Shown here: positions 16,282 through 25,197 of the stretch, in pieces
How the letters are laid out: every line of letters begins with the position of its first letter
Position numbering within the stretch: position 1 is the stretch's first letter
NCBI GenBank assembly: GCA_963771295.1
Contig: CAVYTB010000013.1
Span: forward strand, 682,001 to 746,000
Direction of reading: 5' to 3'
Length of the DNA stretch: 64,000 nucleotides
From: Acidiferrum sp963771295
GTDB taxonomy: Bacteria > Acidobacteriota > Terriglobia > Acidiferrales > UBA7541
Made by a program: the position numbers and the translations under genes
Notes under the pieces: model-generated
The model's database searches: none
Told to the model about the DNA's origin: nothing
What the model saw: the letters and a program-made list of their open reading frames with translations, nothing else

Positions 16282-17163
16282 TCAGGGAACCGTGGAGGGT
16301 GTGGGCTCGTCCACCCGAGCAGGCGTGCGCATCAGCGTTTCCGTCCCGTCAAACAGGTCCCTCGGATTCACAATAAATTTCGTCTCAAACACCCGCTGAT
16401 TCAGATCCATTCGGAACTCGACCTTTTCATCGCGATGCGTGATTAATGGCTTTCCATCCATGGTACTGGGGAAGAATATGACAATTGCCGATACCTTGTT
16501 ATCGTTACCCTGACCCAGACGGCTTGTTACGGCATGAATCTGCCCGTTTGCTGTTCGGATCCCTGCGCATACAAAGTGGTGGTGCGCTATGAATGTCACA
16601 CCATCACTCCTCTCCTTAAAGGCATAATTCAGAAAGCTTCCTCCTGGTCCTGGCCGCTTCAGCGTGACCACGACGGCGATTTCGTCCGATGGGTTATACC
16701 AACTTTCCGCCATATCTGTCGGTTTGCTGCCGGGCTCCAATCCTATCCCGTTGCGATAAACAGCCCACTTCTCATCCAGGTTCACTAATCTTTCGGCGGC
16801 GGCTTGCATCGGTTTCACAGAGACGAGTCGCACCACATATTCCGCTCCATCGGGCTTCACCGACTCCGCGGGAAATTTGGGAGAACGCGAATCCGCGATC
16901 TGCGCCATATCTTCGCAAAACAAGCCAGGGAACGGCGGGTGCTCATAGTCGCACGGCGTATCCTGCGTAGTCGCCGTAATGGTGTGCGCCCACGGCGAAT
17001 CGTTCAACACCTGCAGCGCTTCGGCTTCGGTCCAGTCGCTGGAGGGCTTGGTGAGAAACGGCTCATTCGCGGTAAGTGGTACGGAACTAGCCGCAAGCGC
17101 AAAGCTGCACAAGCCGCGAAAAGCAATTTGCAAGAGTCTGCTAAGGAAAGGGGTCGAGCGCAT
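16282..17163 (-). CDS. Secreted protein of unknown function
   Basis: A 293-residue protein with a signal peptide (about 1-33, 'FRGLCSFALAASSVPLTANE'). The mature part starts 'DWTEAEALQVLNDSPWAHTI', a sequence pattern I have seen at the N-terminus of many acidobacterial secreted proteins of about 250-350 residues; the role is unknown. Later segments include 'AERLVNLDEKWAVYRNGIGL', 'EIAVVVTLKRPG' and a C-terminal 'VEFRMDLNQRVFETKFIVNP' that looks like a beta sandwich edge. GGAG precedes the ATG at 17163. It stands alone. No catalytic motif is evident. Confidence 0.6.
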   Translation of the reverse strand: MRSTPFLSRLLQIAFRGLCSFALAASSVPLTANEPFLTKPSSDWTEAEALQVLNDSPWAHTITATTQDTPCDYEHPPFPGLFCEDMAQIADSRSPKFPAESVKPDGAEYVVRLVSVKPMQAAAERLVNLDEKWAVYRNGIGLEPGSKPTDMAESWYNPSDEIAVVVTLKRPGPGGSFLNYAFKERSDGVTFIAHHHFVCAGIRTANGQIHAVTSRLGQGNDNKVSAIVIFFPSTMDGKPLITHRDEKVEFRMDLNQRVFETKFIVNPRDLFDGTETLMRTPARVDEPTPSTVP

Positions 17164-17302
17164 AGTGAGAACTCCTTACGCGCAGGCGAGTCGGCTAATG
17201 ATAAGAAACCGCCTCGAGCCGGTCAATAGCCCCTACTGGCGCCGTGCCCTCATCAACGTGTTCCGGTATTGCGGATGCTCGTTTCGGTGATAAAACAATT
17301 AG

Positions 17303-18400
17303 ATGAACCTGCGCGGCTGCATCCGTATCTTTCTGTTCTACGACGTTGGTGAAGCCTTCGACCTGGAGAAGTTGCGCGGATTGCTCGGCCCGCGCGGCGG
17401 CGCCATCAAGCCAGACTTTCCCCGGCGCACTCCCGACTACGTGCGGTTTGAGACTCCTCCGATCGCGGAGCCCAGTGAGCCGCTGACGTTGCGCGGTGGC
17501 GAGCACATGGTCTGCTCAATTAAATATTACGAATACGCCATTGTCGAAGTGCAGCTCGAAGTCGGATTCGAAGGGGGTTGGGAAGCCCTGGTGACGCAGG
17601 CGGCCCGCTGGATGGACGCGCCCGACGTGGAGCCGGAAGGCCGCGCGGTGCTTGCCCGGCACCTGGAAAAAATCAGCGCGGCGGTGATCAAGCCCCGGGA
17701 AGAGTGGCTGCAGGAAGATTTTCTGGTGGTCGATCTGCAGGAAATTCGCGAGGACGGCGGCCCTCTGCTCACCGCGGAGCAAGTGCTCGCTTCCCATGGC
17801 GATCAAATCGCCCAGGTAATCCGCGGCGAACAGACGCAACTAGCGCACAGCACCACGGAACGCCTGCTCGAAGGGCATCTTTCCTACTATCCGACCGACT
17901 TGCTCGTGGCGGGAGCTACGGCGGCATTCGTCTACGACCGCCCAGAAGAAGCGGCTCGCACCATTCAAATCCTGACCTACGCGAAAATGCAATTGCTCGA
18001 ATTCCGCTACTACGACAACTTCATGACCCGCGTGCTCTCCGACGTCTACAATAACCTCGATCGCAAAAAATCTATTTTGCTCTTCCGCCGCTGGGCCCTC
18101 CCCAGCGAAGCCAACCGCCTCAACACCATCCGCCTCGATGTCATGGAACTCACCGAACGCGTTGACAATGCCATCAAATTTGTCAGCGACACCTTCTACG
18201 CCCGCGCTTACCGCCTGGCCGCGGCTCGCGTGGGCGTCCCCGAATACCGCGATCTCGTCGAACAAAAGTTGGAAACAGCCGGCGAATTGTACGGATTCAT
18301 GGTCGCCCAGTTCAACGAAGCGCGACTCTTCCTTCTTGAAGCAGCCATCACCGTCTTGTGTTTCCTCGATGTCCTGCTGTTGCTGAAGGGCGCGAAATAG
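17303..18400 (+). CDS. Tail-anchored helical protein, possibly RMD1/YagE-like (DUF155)
   Basis: A 365-residue protein with an alpha/beta N-terminal half ('IRIFLFYDVGEAFDLEKLRG', 'YYEYAIVEVQLEVGF') and a long helical C-terminal half ('YYDNFMTRVLSDVYNNLDRK', 'LTERVDNAIKFVSDTFYARA', 'EQKLETAGELYGFMVAQF') that ends in a transmembrane helix at about residues 336-361. This order, with a helix bundle followed by a single C-terminal anchor, is the layout of the RMD1/YagE (DUF155) family; the sequence match is loose. It could be a tail-anchored membrane protein with a cytoplasmic body. Function unknown. Confidence 0.55.
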   Translation: MNLRGCIRIFLFYDVGEAFDLEKLRGLLGPRGGAIKPDFPRRTPDYVRFETPPIAEPSEPLTLRGGEHMVCSIKYYEYAIVEVQLEVGFEGGWEALVTQAARWMDAPDVEPEGRAVLARHLEKISAAVIKPREEWLQEDFLVVDLQEIREDGGPLLTAEQVLASHGDQIAQVIRGEQTQLAHSTTERLLEGHLSYYPTDLLVAGATAAFVYDRPEEAARTIQILTYAKMQLLEFRYYDNFMTRVLSDVYNNLDRKKSILLFRRWALPSEANRLNTIRLDVMELTERVDNAIKFVSDTFYARAYRLAAARVGVPEYRDLVEQKLETAGELYGFMVAQFNEARLFLLEAAITVLCFLDVLLLLKGAK

Positions 18401-18401
18401 A

Positions 18402-18425
18402 ATGAGGGGATGAGGGGATGAGGGC
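18402..18425 (+). repeat. Short tandem octamer
   Basis: ATGAGGGG is repeated two full times plus one imperfect copy (period 8) just behind the stop of the 17.3 kb gene. Variable-number repeats of this size may differ in copy number between strains. Confidence 0.5.
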
Positions 18426-18460
18426 CGGGTTACTCGCGGGGGGGAACTGGCCGCTGTGGC

Positions 18461-18910
18461 TTAGGGTCTGGGCTGGCTCGCCGACGAGCTTTGCGACTCG
18501 CTGTCCGGGTTTGCCGGCTTCATCGCTACGATGTTGTAGCTCCTCGCCTTGCGATCACCGTCCAGAGCCTTTACAAACATGCGGTCTTTCTTGATCTTGA
18601 ACTCAATTTCCTGGCCAACGGGCAAAAGCACGGCGTGCTTCAGGTCCGTAGGCCGGATGTGATATTCCATTTCATCCGTTCGCAGTAAGTATTGCGGGCA
18701 AAGCTTTTCGTCGGAATTCACATGCGTGATGCCGGCGGATGCCCACAATGTCCCCAATCCCGTTAGACCCTTTTCTTTCGCGCCGCAAGGCACGGCTTCC
18801 ATCGTTTCCAGCATAGCCCGCGCTTCCGGTTTTTTCTTTTTGTTGTCAGCGTTTACGGGAATCGCCGCCAAAAAGATGAACACCGAAACTGCCAACGTTC
18901 TGACATTCAT
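18461..18910 (-). CDS. Secreted small protein of unknown function
   Basis: A 149-residue protein with a signal peptide (about 1-21, 'LAVSVFIFLAAIPVNA'), a basic patch ('NKKKKPEAR'), and a small beta domain with two cysteines ('VPCGAKEKGLTGLG' and 'EKLCPQYLLRTDEMEYHIR') that could form a disulphide. The C-terminus is Ser/Pro/Gln-rich. 'VLLPVGQEIEFKIKKDRM' reads as beta strands. GGAGG lies four bases before the ATG. I do not recognise a family. Confidence 0.6.
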   Translation of the reverse strand: MNVRTLAVSVFIFLAAIPVNADNKKKKPEARAMLETMEAVPCGAKEKGLTGLGTLWASAGITHVNSDEKLCPQYLLRTDEMEYHIRPTDLKHAVLLPVGQEIEFKIKKDRMFVKALDGDRKARSYNIVAMKPANPDSESQSSSASQPRP

Positions 18911-19003
18911 AGTGCCTCCTTAGAGTTGCTATTCCGCCGATGCACGCTGCGCCCGGAACGAGAGGCCGGGCGGTTGCCTCTCAATTCCGAGCTGCGCGTT
19001 CCT

Positions 19004-20410
19004 TTACGGCTTCGGTTTCATTCTCGTGCCATGCTTGCTGTTGTTGAACTGCTGGGCGGAAGCGACAAAGCTCTGAGGATTCGACTGCAATTGTTGTCGC
19101 ACCTCCGGATGCGCGTTCAGATATTCCTTAAGCTCAGGATGGTTGGCCATATATTCCTCGTTCTTTGCCAGTGAAGGATCCTTCGAGAGATCCTTCGAGA
19201 TGTCAGCGTGGCCATCGAGAAATTCGCCGAAGCGGGCGGATGGCGTGGCGGATGGTCTGTGGGTCATTTCTCCACCCATGTTGGTTTCGCGCCGATCATA
19301 ACCAGCGGTGTCTTCCGTGCGTTCATAGCGAGCTTCCTGATGCATGAACGCGTCGGGGTTTTCCTTAACCTCCTCGCGCACTTCGGGGTGCTCCTGCAGG
19401 TACGCCAGCAAGTCAGGATGGCTCTTCACGAATTGCTCGTTGTTGACGAGAGAGGGATCCTTGCGAAGCTGCTCGGCGGTTTCGCGGTGATTGTCCAAGA
19501 AGCGGTCGAAGTTGGATAGTTCGGCTCGTGTGGTGTCGCCATCGCGGGTCACTCCTGCGCGCGGGGGGCCGTCTTCGGTACGCTCATAGCGAGCTTCCTG
19601 GTGCATGAATGCGTTGGGGTTTTCCTTAACTTCTTCACGCACCTCCGGGTGTTGCTGCAAATATGCCTGCAAGTCAGGATGGTCCTTCACGAATTGCTCG
19701 TTGTTGACGAGAGAAGGGTCCTTGCGAAGCTGCTCGGCGGTTTCGCGGTGGTTGTCGAGAAAGCGATCGAAGTTAGCCAGTTCGCCACGCGTAGTGTCGC
19801 GGTCGCGCGTGACTCCGCCGGCGGTGGCATCCCCGGTACGTTCATAGCGAGCTTCCTGGTGCATGAACGCGTTGGGGTTTTCCTTAACTTCTTCGCGCAC
19901 CTCCGGGTGTTGCTGCAAGTATGCCTGCAAGTCAGGATGGCTCTTCATGAATTGCTCGTTGTTTACAAGTGAAGGATCTTTGCGCAATTGTTCTGCCGTT
20001 TCGCGATGACTATCGAGAAATTGGTCGAAGTTGGCCAATTCCCGGCGCGTGGTATCGCGATCGCGGCTGTATTCCTGATGATCAAAGCGGTTTTCCTTCC
20101 GCATGAATGTTTCCGGACTTTCCTTTATTTCCTCGCTAACCTGCGGGTGTTGCTGCAGGTAGTTTTGCAGCGCCGGATGGCTTTTCAGAAATTCCTGGTT
20201 GTTAACCAAGGAAGGATCTCTGCGAAGTTGTTCGGCAGTTTCGCGGTGGCTGTCGAGAAACTGATCGAACGAGGCCAATTCCTGACGTGTGGTGTCGGTG
20301 TCGGGAAGTGGCTTTGTGTTTTGCGCATGTGTAGGAGCGGCAATTGAGCAGGAAATTGCCAGAGCTGAAAAGGTAAGCCAGCTCTTGAATTGCAATTTTC
20401 TTGTTTTCAT
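19004..20410 (-). CDS. Secreted protein with five HPEV-type repeats
   Basis: A 468-residue protein with a signal peptide (1-30, ending 'PTHAQ') followed by five repeats of about 80-90 residues. Each has 'FDxFLDxHRETAEQLRKDPS', 'LVNNEQFxKSHPDLQAYLQQ' and 'HPEVREEVKENPxAFMHQEA'. Repeats 2-4 are almost identical even in DNA (period 258-261 bases), repeats 1 and 5 have diverged ('FGEFLDGHADISKDLSKDPS' in the last). The units are predicted helical and highly charged. I know this as a widespread acidobacterial secreted repeat with no assigned function. The start at 20410 is chosen because GGAGAG precedes it and the signal peptide begins there. Recent duplication by recombination is evident. Confidence 0.75.
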   Translation of the reverse strand: MKTRKLQFKSWLTFSALAISCSIAAPTHAQNTKPLPDTDTTRQELASFDQFLDSHRETAEQLRRDPSLVNNQEFLKSHPALQNYLQQHPQVSEEIKESPETFMRKENRFDHQEYSRDRDTTRRELANFDQFLDSHRETAEQLRKDPSLVNNEQFMKSHPDLQAYLQQHPEVREEVKENPNAFMHQEARYERTGDATAGGVTRDRDTTRGELANFDRFLDNHRETAEQLRKDPSLVNNEQFVKDHPDLQAYLQQHPEVREEVKENPNAFMHQEARYERTEDGPPRAGVTRDGDTTRAELSNFDRFLDNHRETAEQLRKDPSLVNNEQFVKSHPDLLAYLQEHPEVREEVKENPDAFMHQEARYERTEDTAGYDRRETNMGGEMTHRPSATPSARFGEFLDGHADISKDLSKDPSLAKNEEYMANHPELKEYLNAHPEVRQQLQSNPQSFVASAQQFNNSKHGTRMKPKP

Positions 20411-20640
20411 ACCACGGCTCTCCTGGGTGAATGTGTCACCTGTCGTGGAAGGTGCAATCCCCGCGCCAAAAACGCTCCAAAAAATGAAAGTTGCTGCACG
20501 TTCAAGAGCTTGGAAGAGAGGACACAATCGGTGGGAAACACGGGTCCGTGGAAATTCGACATACCCTGGAAAAATCGCCGTACGGAAAAAGCCCTAACAC
20601 AAAAGGTAACCAGCGGCTAAACGACATGTTTCGTTTTGTG

Positions 20641-21834
20641 TTATTTCGAAGCGTGGTCTTGCATTGCCTGCGCGATTGCCTGCGCCACGATTCGATTTCC
20701 TCGCGGGCCCAGGTGCATCAAATGGTCGATGTACACAGGCTCCTGCACCGAGTCGAAAATTCGCCCCAAAAAAACGAAATCTCCGCCCTGTAGCGAGCGT
20801 CGCTCCGCTTCTTCATTCACAGCTTTCAGCATCGCAAAGGAATTGGCCTGCGGCGAGCTTTGCAGTTCGCTTCGAAATTGTTCTTCGAATGGTGTCAGCG
20901 GCTTGTTGCCGGAAGCAAGTGAAGGTTGCCAGAAAAAAAGTACTCTGAAATTGTACGCGCGCGCCAGATTGCGCAGCACCCCAACGTTAGCTTGGTAATT
21001 GTCCAATGTGGCGGCAGCCCGCCCGGCCTCCTCCGTCGAAACAGGAACGCTAGACTCGCTGCGCCTCCGCAAGCGCCCCACGATCGCCCTCGCCAATTGC
21101 ACGGCATTTGAGTTGCGCAAAAAATCCCATGCGCTTGAAAACGAGCCTTCCATGCGTGCTTTGATAGATTCGAATTCCAGGTGAGGGGTGGGCCTCCCGG
21201 GAATGCCCGGCGCTGCGGCCGCATAAGCTTCGTTAACGCCGTCGTAGAACACCACCATATCCGGATGTTGCCCGCTCTTCAGTGCTTCGATCAAAAGTAT
21301 CAATTCCTGATTCGTCAGATAGCCTTCCATGCCCAGGTTCACAACCTCGAAACAGCCACGGCCACCACCATTCAGCTCCTGCGACAGGTGCGACGGAATC
21401 GTCTCCACGTCTGGCACACCCATTCCAAACAACGTGGAACCGCCAAACATCCATATCACTTTGCGCCGTGCGGCATCGCAAGCGGGATTTGTAGTATTTA
21501 CGGTTCTTCGCAAATTGCCGATCGCGCTCTCGTCGACGTTGATGGTGCTGCTGTGCCACGGCCGCTCCCCCCAAATCAAAAATGGCACGTAATGATGTGC
21601 GGTTGAAGACGCGCGCCTCTGATACTCCTCGTTCCAGAACTCATGCGCCCATGCATACCCCTGGTATGGTGGACTGCTCGCCATGCTCTGCGCGTCGCGA
21701 CGCCCTCGGTGATAAGCCGAGCGCAGCATGGTGGCGCCAACTTCCAGCAGCACCGCCGCCAAAACCACGCTGAAAATGATGTAACCAACATAGGCAAAAA
21801 AGCGTGGGTAAGGGATGCGGGTCGTTTGCGTCAT
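20641..21834 (-). CDS. Membrane-anchored SGNH/GDSL-like hydrolase
   Basis: A 397-residue protein with an N-terminal transmembrane helix (about 11-33) and an SGNH-like body. Candidate catalytic blocks are 'WMFGGSTLFGMGVPD' (block I Ser), 'EVVNLGMEGYLTNQE' (block II Gly), 'VVFYDGVNEAYA' (block III, Asn) and 'YIDHLMHLGPRGN' near the end (Asp and His). Proteins of this type act as esterases, deacetylases or acyltransferases on cell-surface carbohydrates. The helix suggests the enzyme faces the periplasm. It starts 3 bases after the stop of the alpha/beta hydrolase gene, so the two are very likely one operon. Confidence 0.7.
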   Translation of the reverse strand: MTQTTRIPYPRFFAYVGYIIFSVVLAAVLLEVGATMLRSAYHRGRRDAQSMASSPPYQGYAWAHEFWNEEYQRRASSTAHHYVPFLIWGERPWHSSTINVDESAIGNLRRTVNTTNPACDAARRKVIWMFGGSTLFGMGVPDVETIPSHLSQELNGGGRGCFEVVNLGMEGYLTNQELILLIEALKSGQHPDMVVFYDGVNEAYAAAAPGIPGRPTPHLEFESIKARMEGSFSSAWDFLRNSNAVQLARAIVGRLRRRSESSVPVSTEEAGRAAATLDNYQANVGVLRNLARAYNFRVLFFWQPSLASGNKPLTPFEEQFRSELQSSPQANSFAMLKAVNEEAERRSLQGGDFVFLGRIFDSVQEPVYIDHLMHLGPRGNRIVAQAIAQAMQDHASK

Positions 21835-21837
21835 GTG

Positions 21838-22515
21838 CTATCCCGCAATCCGCTCGGCCCACGACGCCACTGTCCGCACCATTTGTTGCAGCACTGCGGT
21901 GTCGTTGGTTCCCGAACGCTTCAGCACATGAAACGAGTGGTCTGCCCCGTCAATCACCGATAACGTCGCAAGCGTCCCCAGTTTCGCGCAGATTGGACAC
22001 AACAAGTCGAGCTCGGCAAGCTCGTCCCTCGTTCCTTGCAGAAACAGCATCGGCACACTGACTTTCGCCAGATGATCGCCGCGCTTCGTCGCTGGCCGCT
22101 TCGGCGGGTGCAGCGGAAATCCGAAGAACACCAAGCCTCGTATTCCTTCCAGTGGATGCTCGGCCGCCGCTTGTGAAGTCATTCGTCCTCCCATCGACTT
22201 GCCTCCCGCCAGCAACGGCAAATCTGGAGCCGCCTTCGCCGCAGCCCGAACCGCAGCCACCACGGTTGCGGTCAACACTGCAGGTGCGTCTGGCACGCGC
22301 CGCCGTCCTTCCATGTAAGGAAACTGGTAGCGCAGTGTGGCTATTCCTGCGGACGCTAGCACGCCCGCCAGGTTTTCCATAAATGGATGACTCATTCCCG
22401 CGCCAGCTCCATGCGCCAGCACCAGCAGCAGCCGCGCATTGTCAGGCCGAATGAAAAGCGCCGACACCTCGCCTGCGCCATCCACGGCGAATCGCAAATC
22501 CTCAGAAGCCGTCAT
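21838..22515 (-). CDS. Alpha/beta hydrolase (TEX30/KANL3-like)
   Basis: A 225-residue cytoplasmic hydrolase of the small TEX30/KANL3-like group: 'LLLVLAHGAGAGMSHPFME' (oxyanion region), 'LRYQFPYMEGRRRVPDAP', nucleophile elbow 'LLAGGKSMGGRMTSQ' (Ser in GKSMGG), 'GLVFFGFPLHPPKRP', acid in 'LFLQGTRDELAEL' and histidine in 'GADHSFHVLKRSG'. All three catalytic residues are visible. The substrate is not known for this group. It is followed after 3 bases by the SGNH-like gene. The ATG lies behind a weak ribosome binding site. Confidence 0.8.
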   Translation of the reverse strand: MTASEDLRFAVDGAGEVSALFIRPDNARLLLVLAHGAGAGMSHPFMENLAGVLASAGIATLRYQFPYMEGRRRVPDAPAVLTATVVAAVRAAAKAAPDLPLLAGGKSMGGRMTSQAAAEHPLEGIRGLVFFGFPLHPPKRPATKRGDHLAKVSVPMLFLQGTRDELAELDLLCPICAKLGTLATLSVIDGADHSFHVLKRSGTNDTAVLQQMVRTVASWAERIAG

Positions 22516-22622
22516 AGCGTCGCGATTTTACCAGAATGGAACAGATTCGAGGCGAGGCTGGAGTGCTCGGCAGCCGCCTGCGACTTTCGCTGGGCCAACT
22601 GCCGCCACACTCACGTTTTTCT

Positions 22623-23543
22623 TTAATAGGAAAGGCTCTTCCCGTTCTTCGCCAGGTCGCCGTTCGGCTTGTTTCGATACATCAGTTGGTCTGCTCTTTG
22701 GATGATGGTATCGGCGGTGTCGTCGGGCAGCGCCAGCGTTCCGCCAATAGAGACCGAAGCGGATACCGCCTCGCCGTCGCTGGTCGGAATCGCGATTTGC
22801 GCAAACATGGTGCAGCACCGTTCCGCCAACTGCTCCAGTATGTCATTGCTTACGTGATGTACAATAGCGATGAACTCGTCGCCACCCCACCTTCCCACGA
22901 TGTCCGTTGGCCGCAGCGTTCCCTGAAGTGTCTTTGCCACTTCCAGCAGCGCGTGATCTCCCGTGGCGTGTCCGAACCCGTCGTTGATCGCCTTAAACCG
23001 GTCCAAGTCGATCACCAGTACCCCAAACGGTTCCCTATGTACCCGATATTCCGTCAACGCCGTGTGCAGCGACATTTCCACAAATCGCCGATTCGGTAGC
23101 TGAGTCACCTGGTCTAAAAACGCCAGCCGCCCCATCTCTTCGATTTGCCGTCGCGTATCCTGCTCGGCCGAGTCGTCACTGAAGATTTGCACCGCACCGA
23201 CGATCGCGCCGTCCGCTCCCCGCAGCGGCTGAATCCGCGCGGTCACAGGCACTCGCCGCCCTTGCTTGTGAAGCAAGAAAACTTCAACCTCATGGGCTTT
23301 GCCGTCCTTCAAACTCGCGACTAACGGGCAAGTCTCCCCGCACAGTGGATGTCCACCCACGTCAACATGGCAAAGCCCATCCTCAGGGCATCGTCGCCCC
23401 ACCACTTCCTCGGGTCCGTAGCCGGTCTGCCGCGCCGCACCTTCGTTCCAATACACAATGCGCCGCTCGGCGTCCACGATGTACACGCCGTCGCTCACTT
23501 GGTCCAGCAGCGCTTTGTAAATGCTCGGATCGATCGGAGTCAA
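22623..23543 (-). CDS. PAS-GGDEF diguanylate cyclase
   Basis: A 306-residue protein: PAS domain (about 5-125), short linker helix, GGDEF domain (about 137-300). The active-site motif is intact ('RWGGDEFIAI', GGDEF at 220-224), and RPTD at 211-214 is a proper inhibitory I-site five residues before it, so feedback by cyclic di-GMP is expected. The PAS domain has four cysteines (52, 58, 68, 72: 'CPEDGLC' and 'LCGETC') that may hold a metal or respond to redox. There is no transmembrane helix, so it senses a cytoplasmic signal. TTG start with GAGGAAAG upstream. Confidence 0.9.
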   Translation of the reverse strand: MTPIDPSIYKALLDQVSDGVYIVDAERRIVYWNEGAARQTGYGPEEVVGRRCPEDGLCHVDVGGHPLCGETCPLVASLKDGKAHEVEVFLLHKQGRRVPVTARIQPLRGADGAIVGAVQIFSDDSAEQDTRRQIEEMGRLAFLDQVTQLPNRRFVEMSLHTALTEYRVHREPFGVLVIDLDRFKAINDGFGHATGDHALLEVAKTLQGTLRPTDIVGRWGGDEFIAIVHHVSNDILEQLAERCCTMFAQIAIPTSDGEAVSASVSIGGTLALPDDTADTIIQRADQLMYRNKPNGDLAKNGKSLSY

Positions 23544-23747
23544 AGCTGTCTTTCCTCAAAGCACCCTTGGGTAGGAGGGTGGTAAGGCTGGGCGGAGGCG
23601 GCAGGGGCGGTAGAGACAAAGCCGCCCAGGTCACATTAGTAGCATGCACAGCGCACCGAGGCATGTGACCGTCATCACAATGGGGCGCCCCGCCATGCCC
23701 TATCCGTTACTGCCGCACGGTTAGCGGAAGGCTGCTGGCGCGCCAGA

Positions 23748-24149
23748 TCACCACTGACTGACACCGTCTGTAGACTTTCCTGGTAGGAGATTGACCGTGA
23801 TCTTTCTAGCATCCAGGCAGCCCGTCAGACCGAAGCATGGCTGGAGTTCGAGACGCAGCAGCGGCACTCCCTCTTCACCCAGAATCTGCGCGACGGTGAG
23901 GTCGTTAATTACGTTTTGCCGGCTGAAGCCGATCAACTCCAAGTTGCTGATTTCACTCAGGACGAACTCCACGGTTGCTAGGTTCTCAGGGTAATAGGGG
24001 TAAACTCGCACGACTGTTTCGCCCTTGCGGCAGAGAGACAAACTGATGACTTCGCCGTCGTGGAAACAGGGCCAGCCGCCAAACCACTCAGTGACCGCTT
24101 CGGCGCCAGGAACTGCAGGCATAGGGTGGCAAGCATGAGGTTTCGTCAT
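23748..24149 (-). CDS. Imm50-like immunity-family protein
   Basis: A 133-residue soluble protein. 'WFGGWPCFHDGEVISLSLCR', 'VEFVLSEISNLELIGFSRQN' and 'VINDLTVAQI' match the pattern of the Imm50 immunity family (compact beta barrel), which protects against polymorphic toxins. No toxin gene adjoins it, and Imm50-like proteins also occur alone, so a link to a toxin system is not shown. The start ATG is preceded by only a weak purine stretch; an internal ATG nine codons later is possible. Confidence 0.5.
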   Translation of the reverse strand: MTKPHACHPMPAVPGAEAVTEWFGGWPCFHDGEVISLSLCRKGETVVRVYPYYPENLATVEFVLSEISNLELIGFSRQNVINDLTVAQILGEEGVPLLRLELQPCFGLTGCLDARKITVNLLPGKSTDGVSQW

Positions 24150-24333
24150 CGGCCCTAGTTTGGATTACACCGGCCGCTCTGTCCAGCAATCGGTGTGTAG
24201 GGGTGCCACGGATTGGCTGCCAGAGGACAAGTGTGTCCAATGTCATTGACTCCGGCCAAGGCCAGACATAGTATCGCCGCAAGGTGCGCTCCAACCTGAA
24301 AATCCGCCGTATTTCAGCATAGGAGAGACGACC

Positions 24334-25197
24334 ATGCCGCACCGTCCCTGGCCAATCTTGGCCGCAATCGCAATTTCCTTACTTCTTCTGGCGTGCTCCA
24401 GCGCGCCACCTACCTCTGAGAGTGACACCAGTTTCACCGACGCTCGCAACAACTTCAAAGCGTCGGACTTCAAAGCAGCGCTGAGGAATCTCGACAAGGT
24501 GATCAAGGGTAGTTCCGACGAATCGCAACGCCAGCAAGCTATTGTTCTGCGCACCGTGCTGGTCACCGCGCTTGCCGACGCCAATAAGCAGATGGCGGAA
24601 GCGTATTACATCGGCGCCAAGACTCCCTCCGGCCAGTCCCGTTCCGGTTCCTATTACAAAACGCGTTCGGACTACTACAGCACCGCGCGCTCTTATCTGA
24701 TGGATGGCATGCAGTCGCTTATGGATCAACGCTCCAAGCTGGGCGCAACACCGCTGGTCATCGAAGTCACGTTCCCCGGTTTCCAGGGCGTAAACGCCCA
24801 GATGAACAAGATCAAGAGCGGCGTGCCGGTCTCGGACAACGAACAGTTGAGCGCTGAACAGCAGGCAACTCGCAATGCTTTGGCGACTGTGCTTTCCGCC
24901 ATCGCTGGAGCGCCTGAGGATCTGAACAAGGGCCAGGAAATCTATGCCAGCGGCAAGGTTACGATCGATCCGCGCGCCTACCTCATCGAACTCAGCAACA
25001 GCTTCTATCAGAGCGAAGCCATGTTCGACTGGCGCGGACTGAATCAGCCCGACAAGCAGCGCCTGGTGAACGATGTGGTGCGCGGCAATCTGGATATCGC
25101 GCAAAAAATGCTGACCGCCAAGCCCGACAAGGACATGGAAGCGCGCGTCAAGAAGATGCTGTCCGACTGCGACAAAGCCGACAAAAAGAAGGTATAA
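24334..25197 (+). CDS. Lipoprotein of unknown function, helical repeat type
   Basis: A 287-residue lipoprotein: signal peptide ending in lipobox 'LLLAC' (Cys21), then mostly helical sequence. The first part ('DARNNFKASDFKAALRNLDK', 'SQRQQAIVLRTVLVTALADA') reads like one or two degenerate TPR-type helix pairs. Later 'GVNAQMNKIKSGVPVS' and 'GAPEDLNKGQEIYASGKVTI' are unfamiliar. AGGAGAG lies six bases before the ATG. It probably sits on the inner leaflet of the outer membrane. No neighbour suggests its task. Confidence 0.65.
   Translation: MPHRPWPILAAIAISLLLLACSSAPPTSESDTSFTDARNNFKASDFKAALRNLDKVIKGSSDESQRQQAIVLRTVLVTALADANKQMAEAYYIGAKTPSGQSRSGSYYKTRSDYYSTARSYLMDGMQSLMDQRSKLGATPLVIEVTFPGFQGVNAQMNKIKSGVPVSDNEQLSAEQQATRNALATVLSAIAGAPEDLNKGQEIYASGKVTIDPRAYLIELSNSFYQSEAMFDWRGLNQPDKQRLVNDVVRGNLDIAQKMLTAKPDKDMEARVKKMLSDCDKADKKKV

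Noticed and set aside
19160..20270. Regularly spaced repeats considered as a CRISPR array or satellite DNA
   Set aside because: The period of about 260 bases is in frame, the repeats are translated into a coherent repeat protein with a signal peptide, and there are no short spacers.
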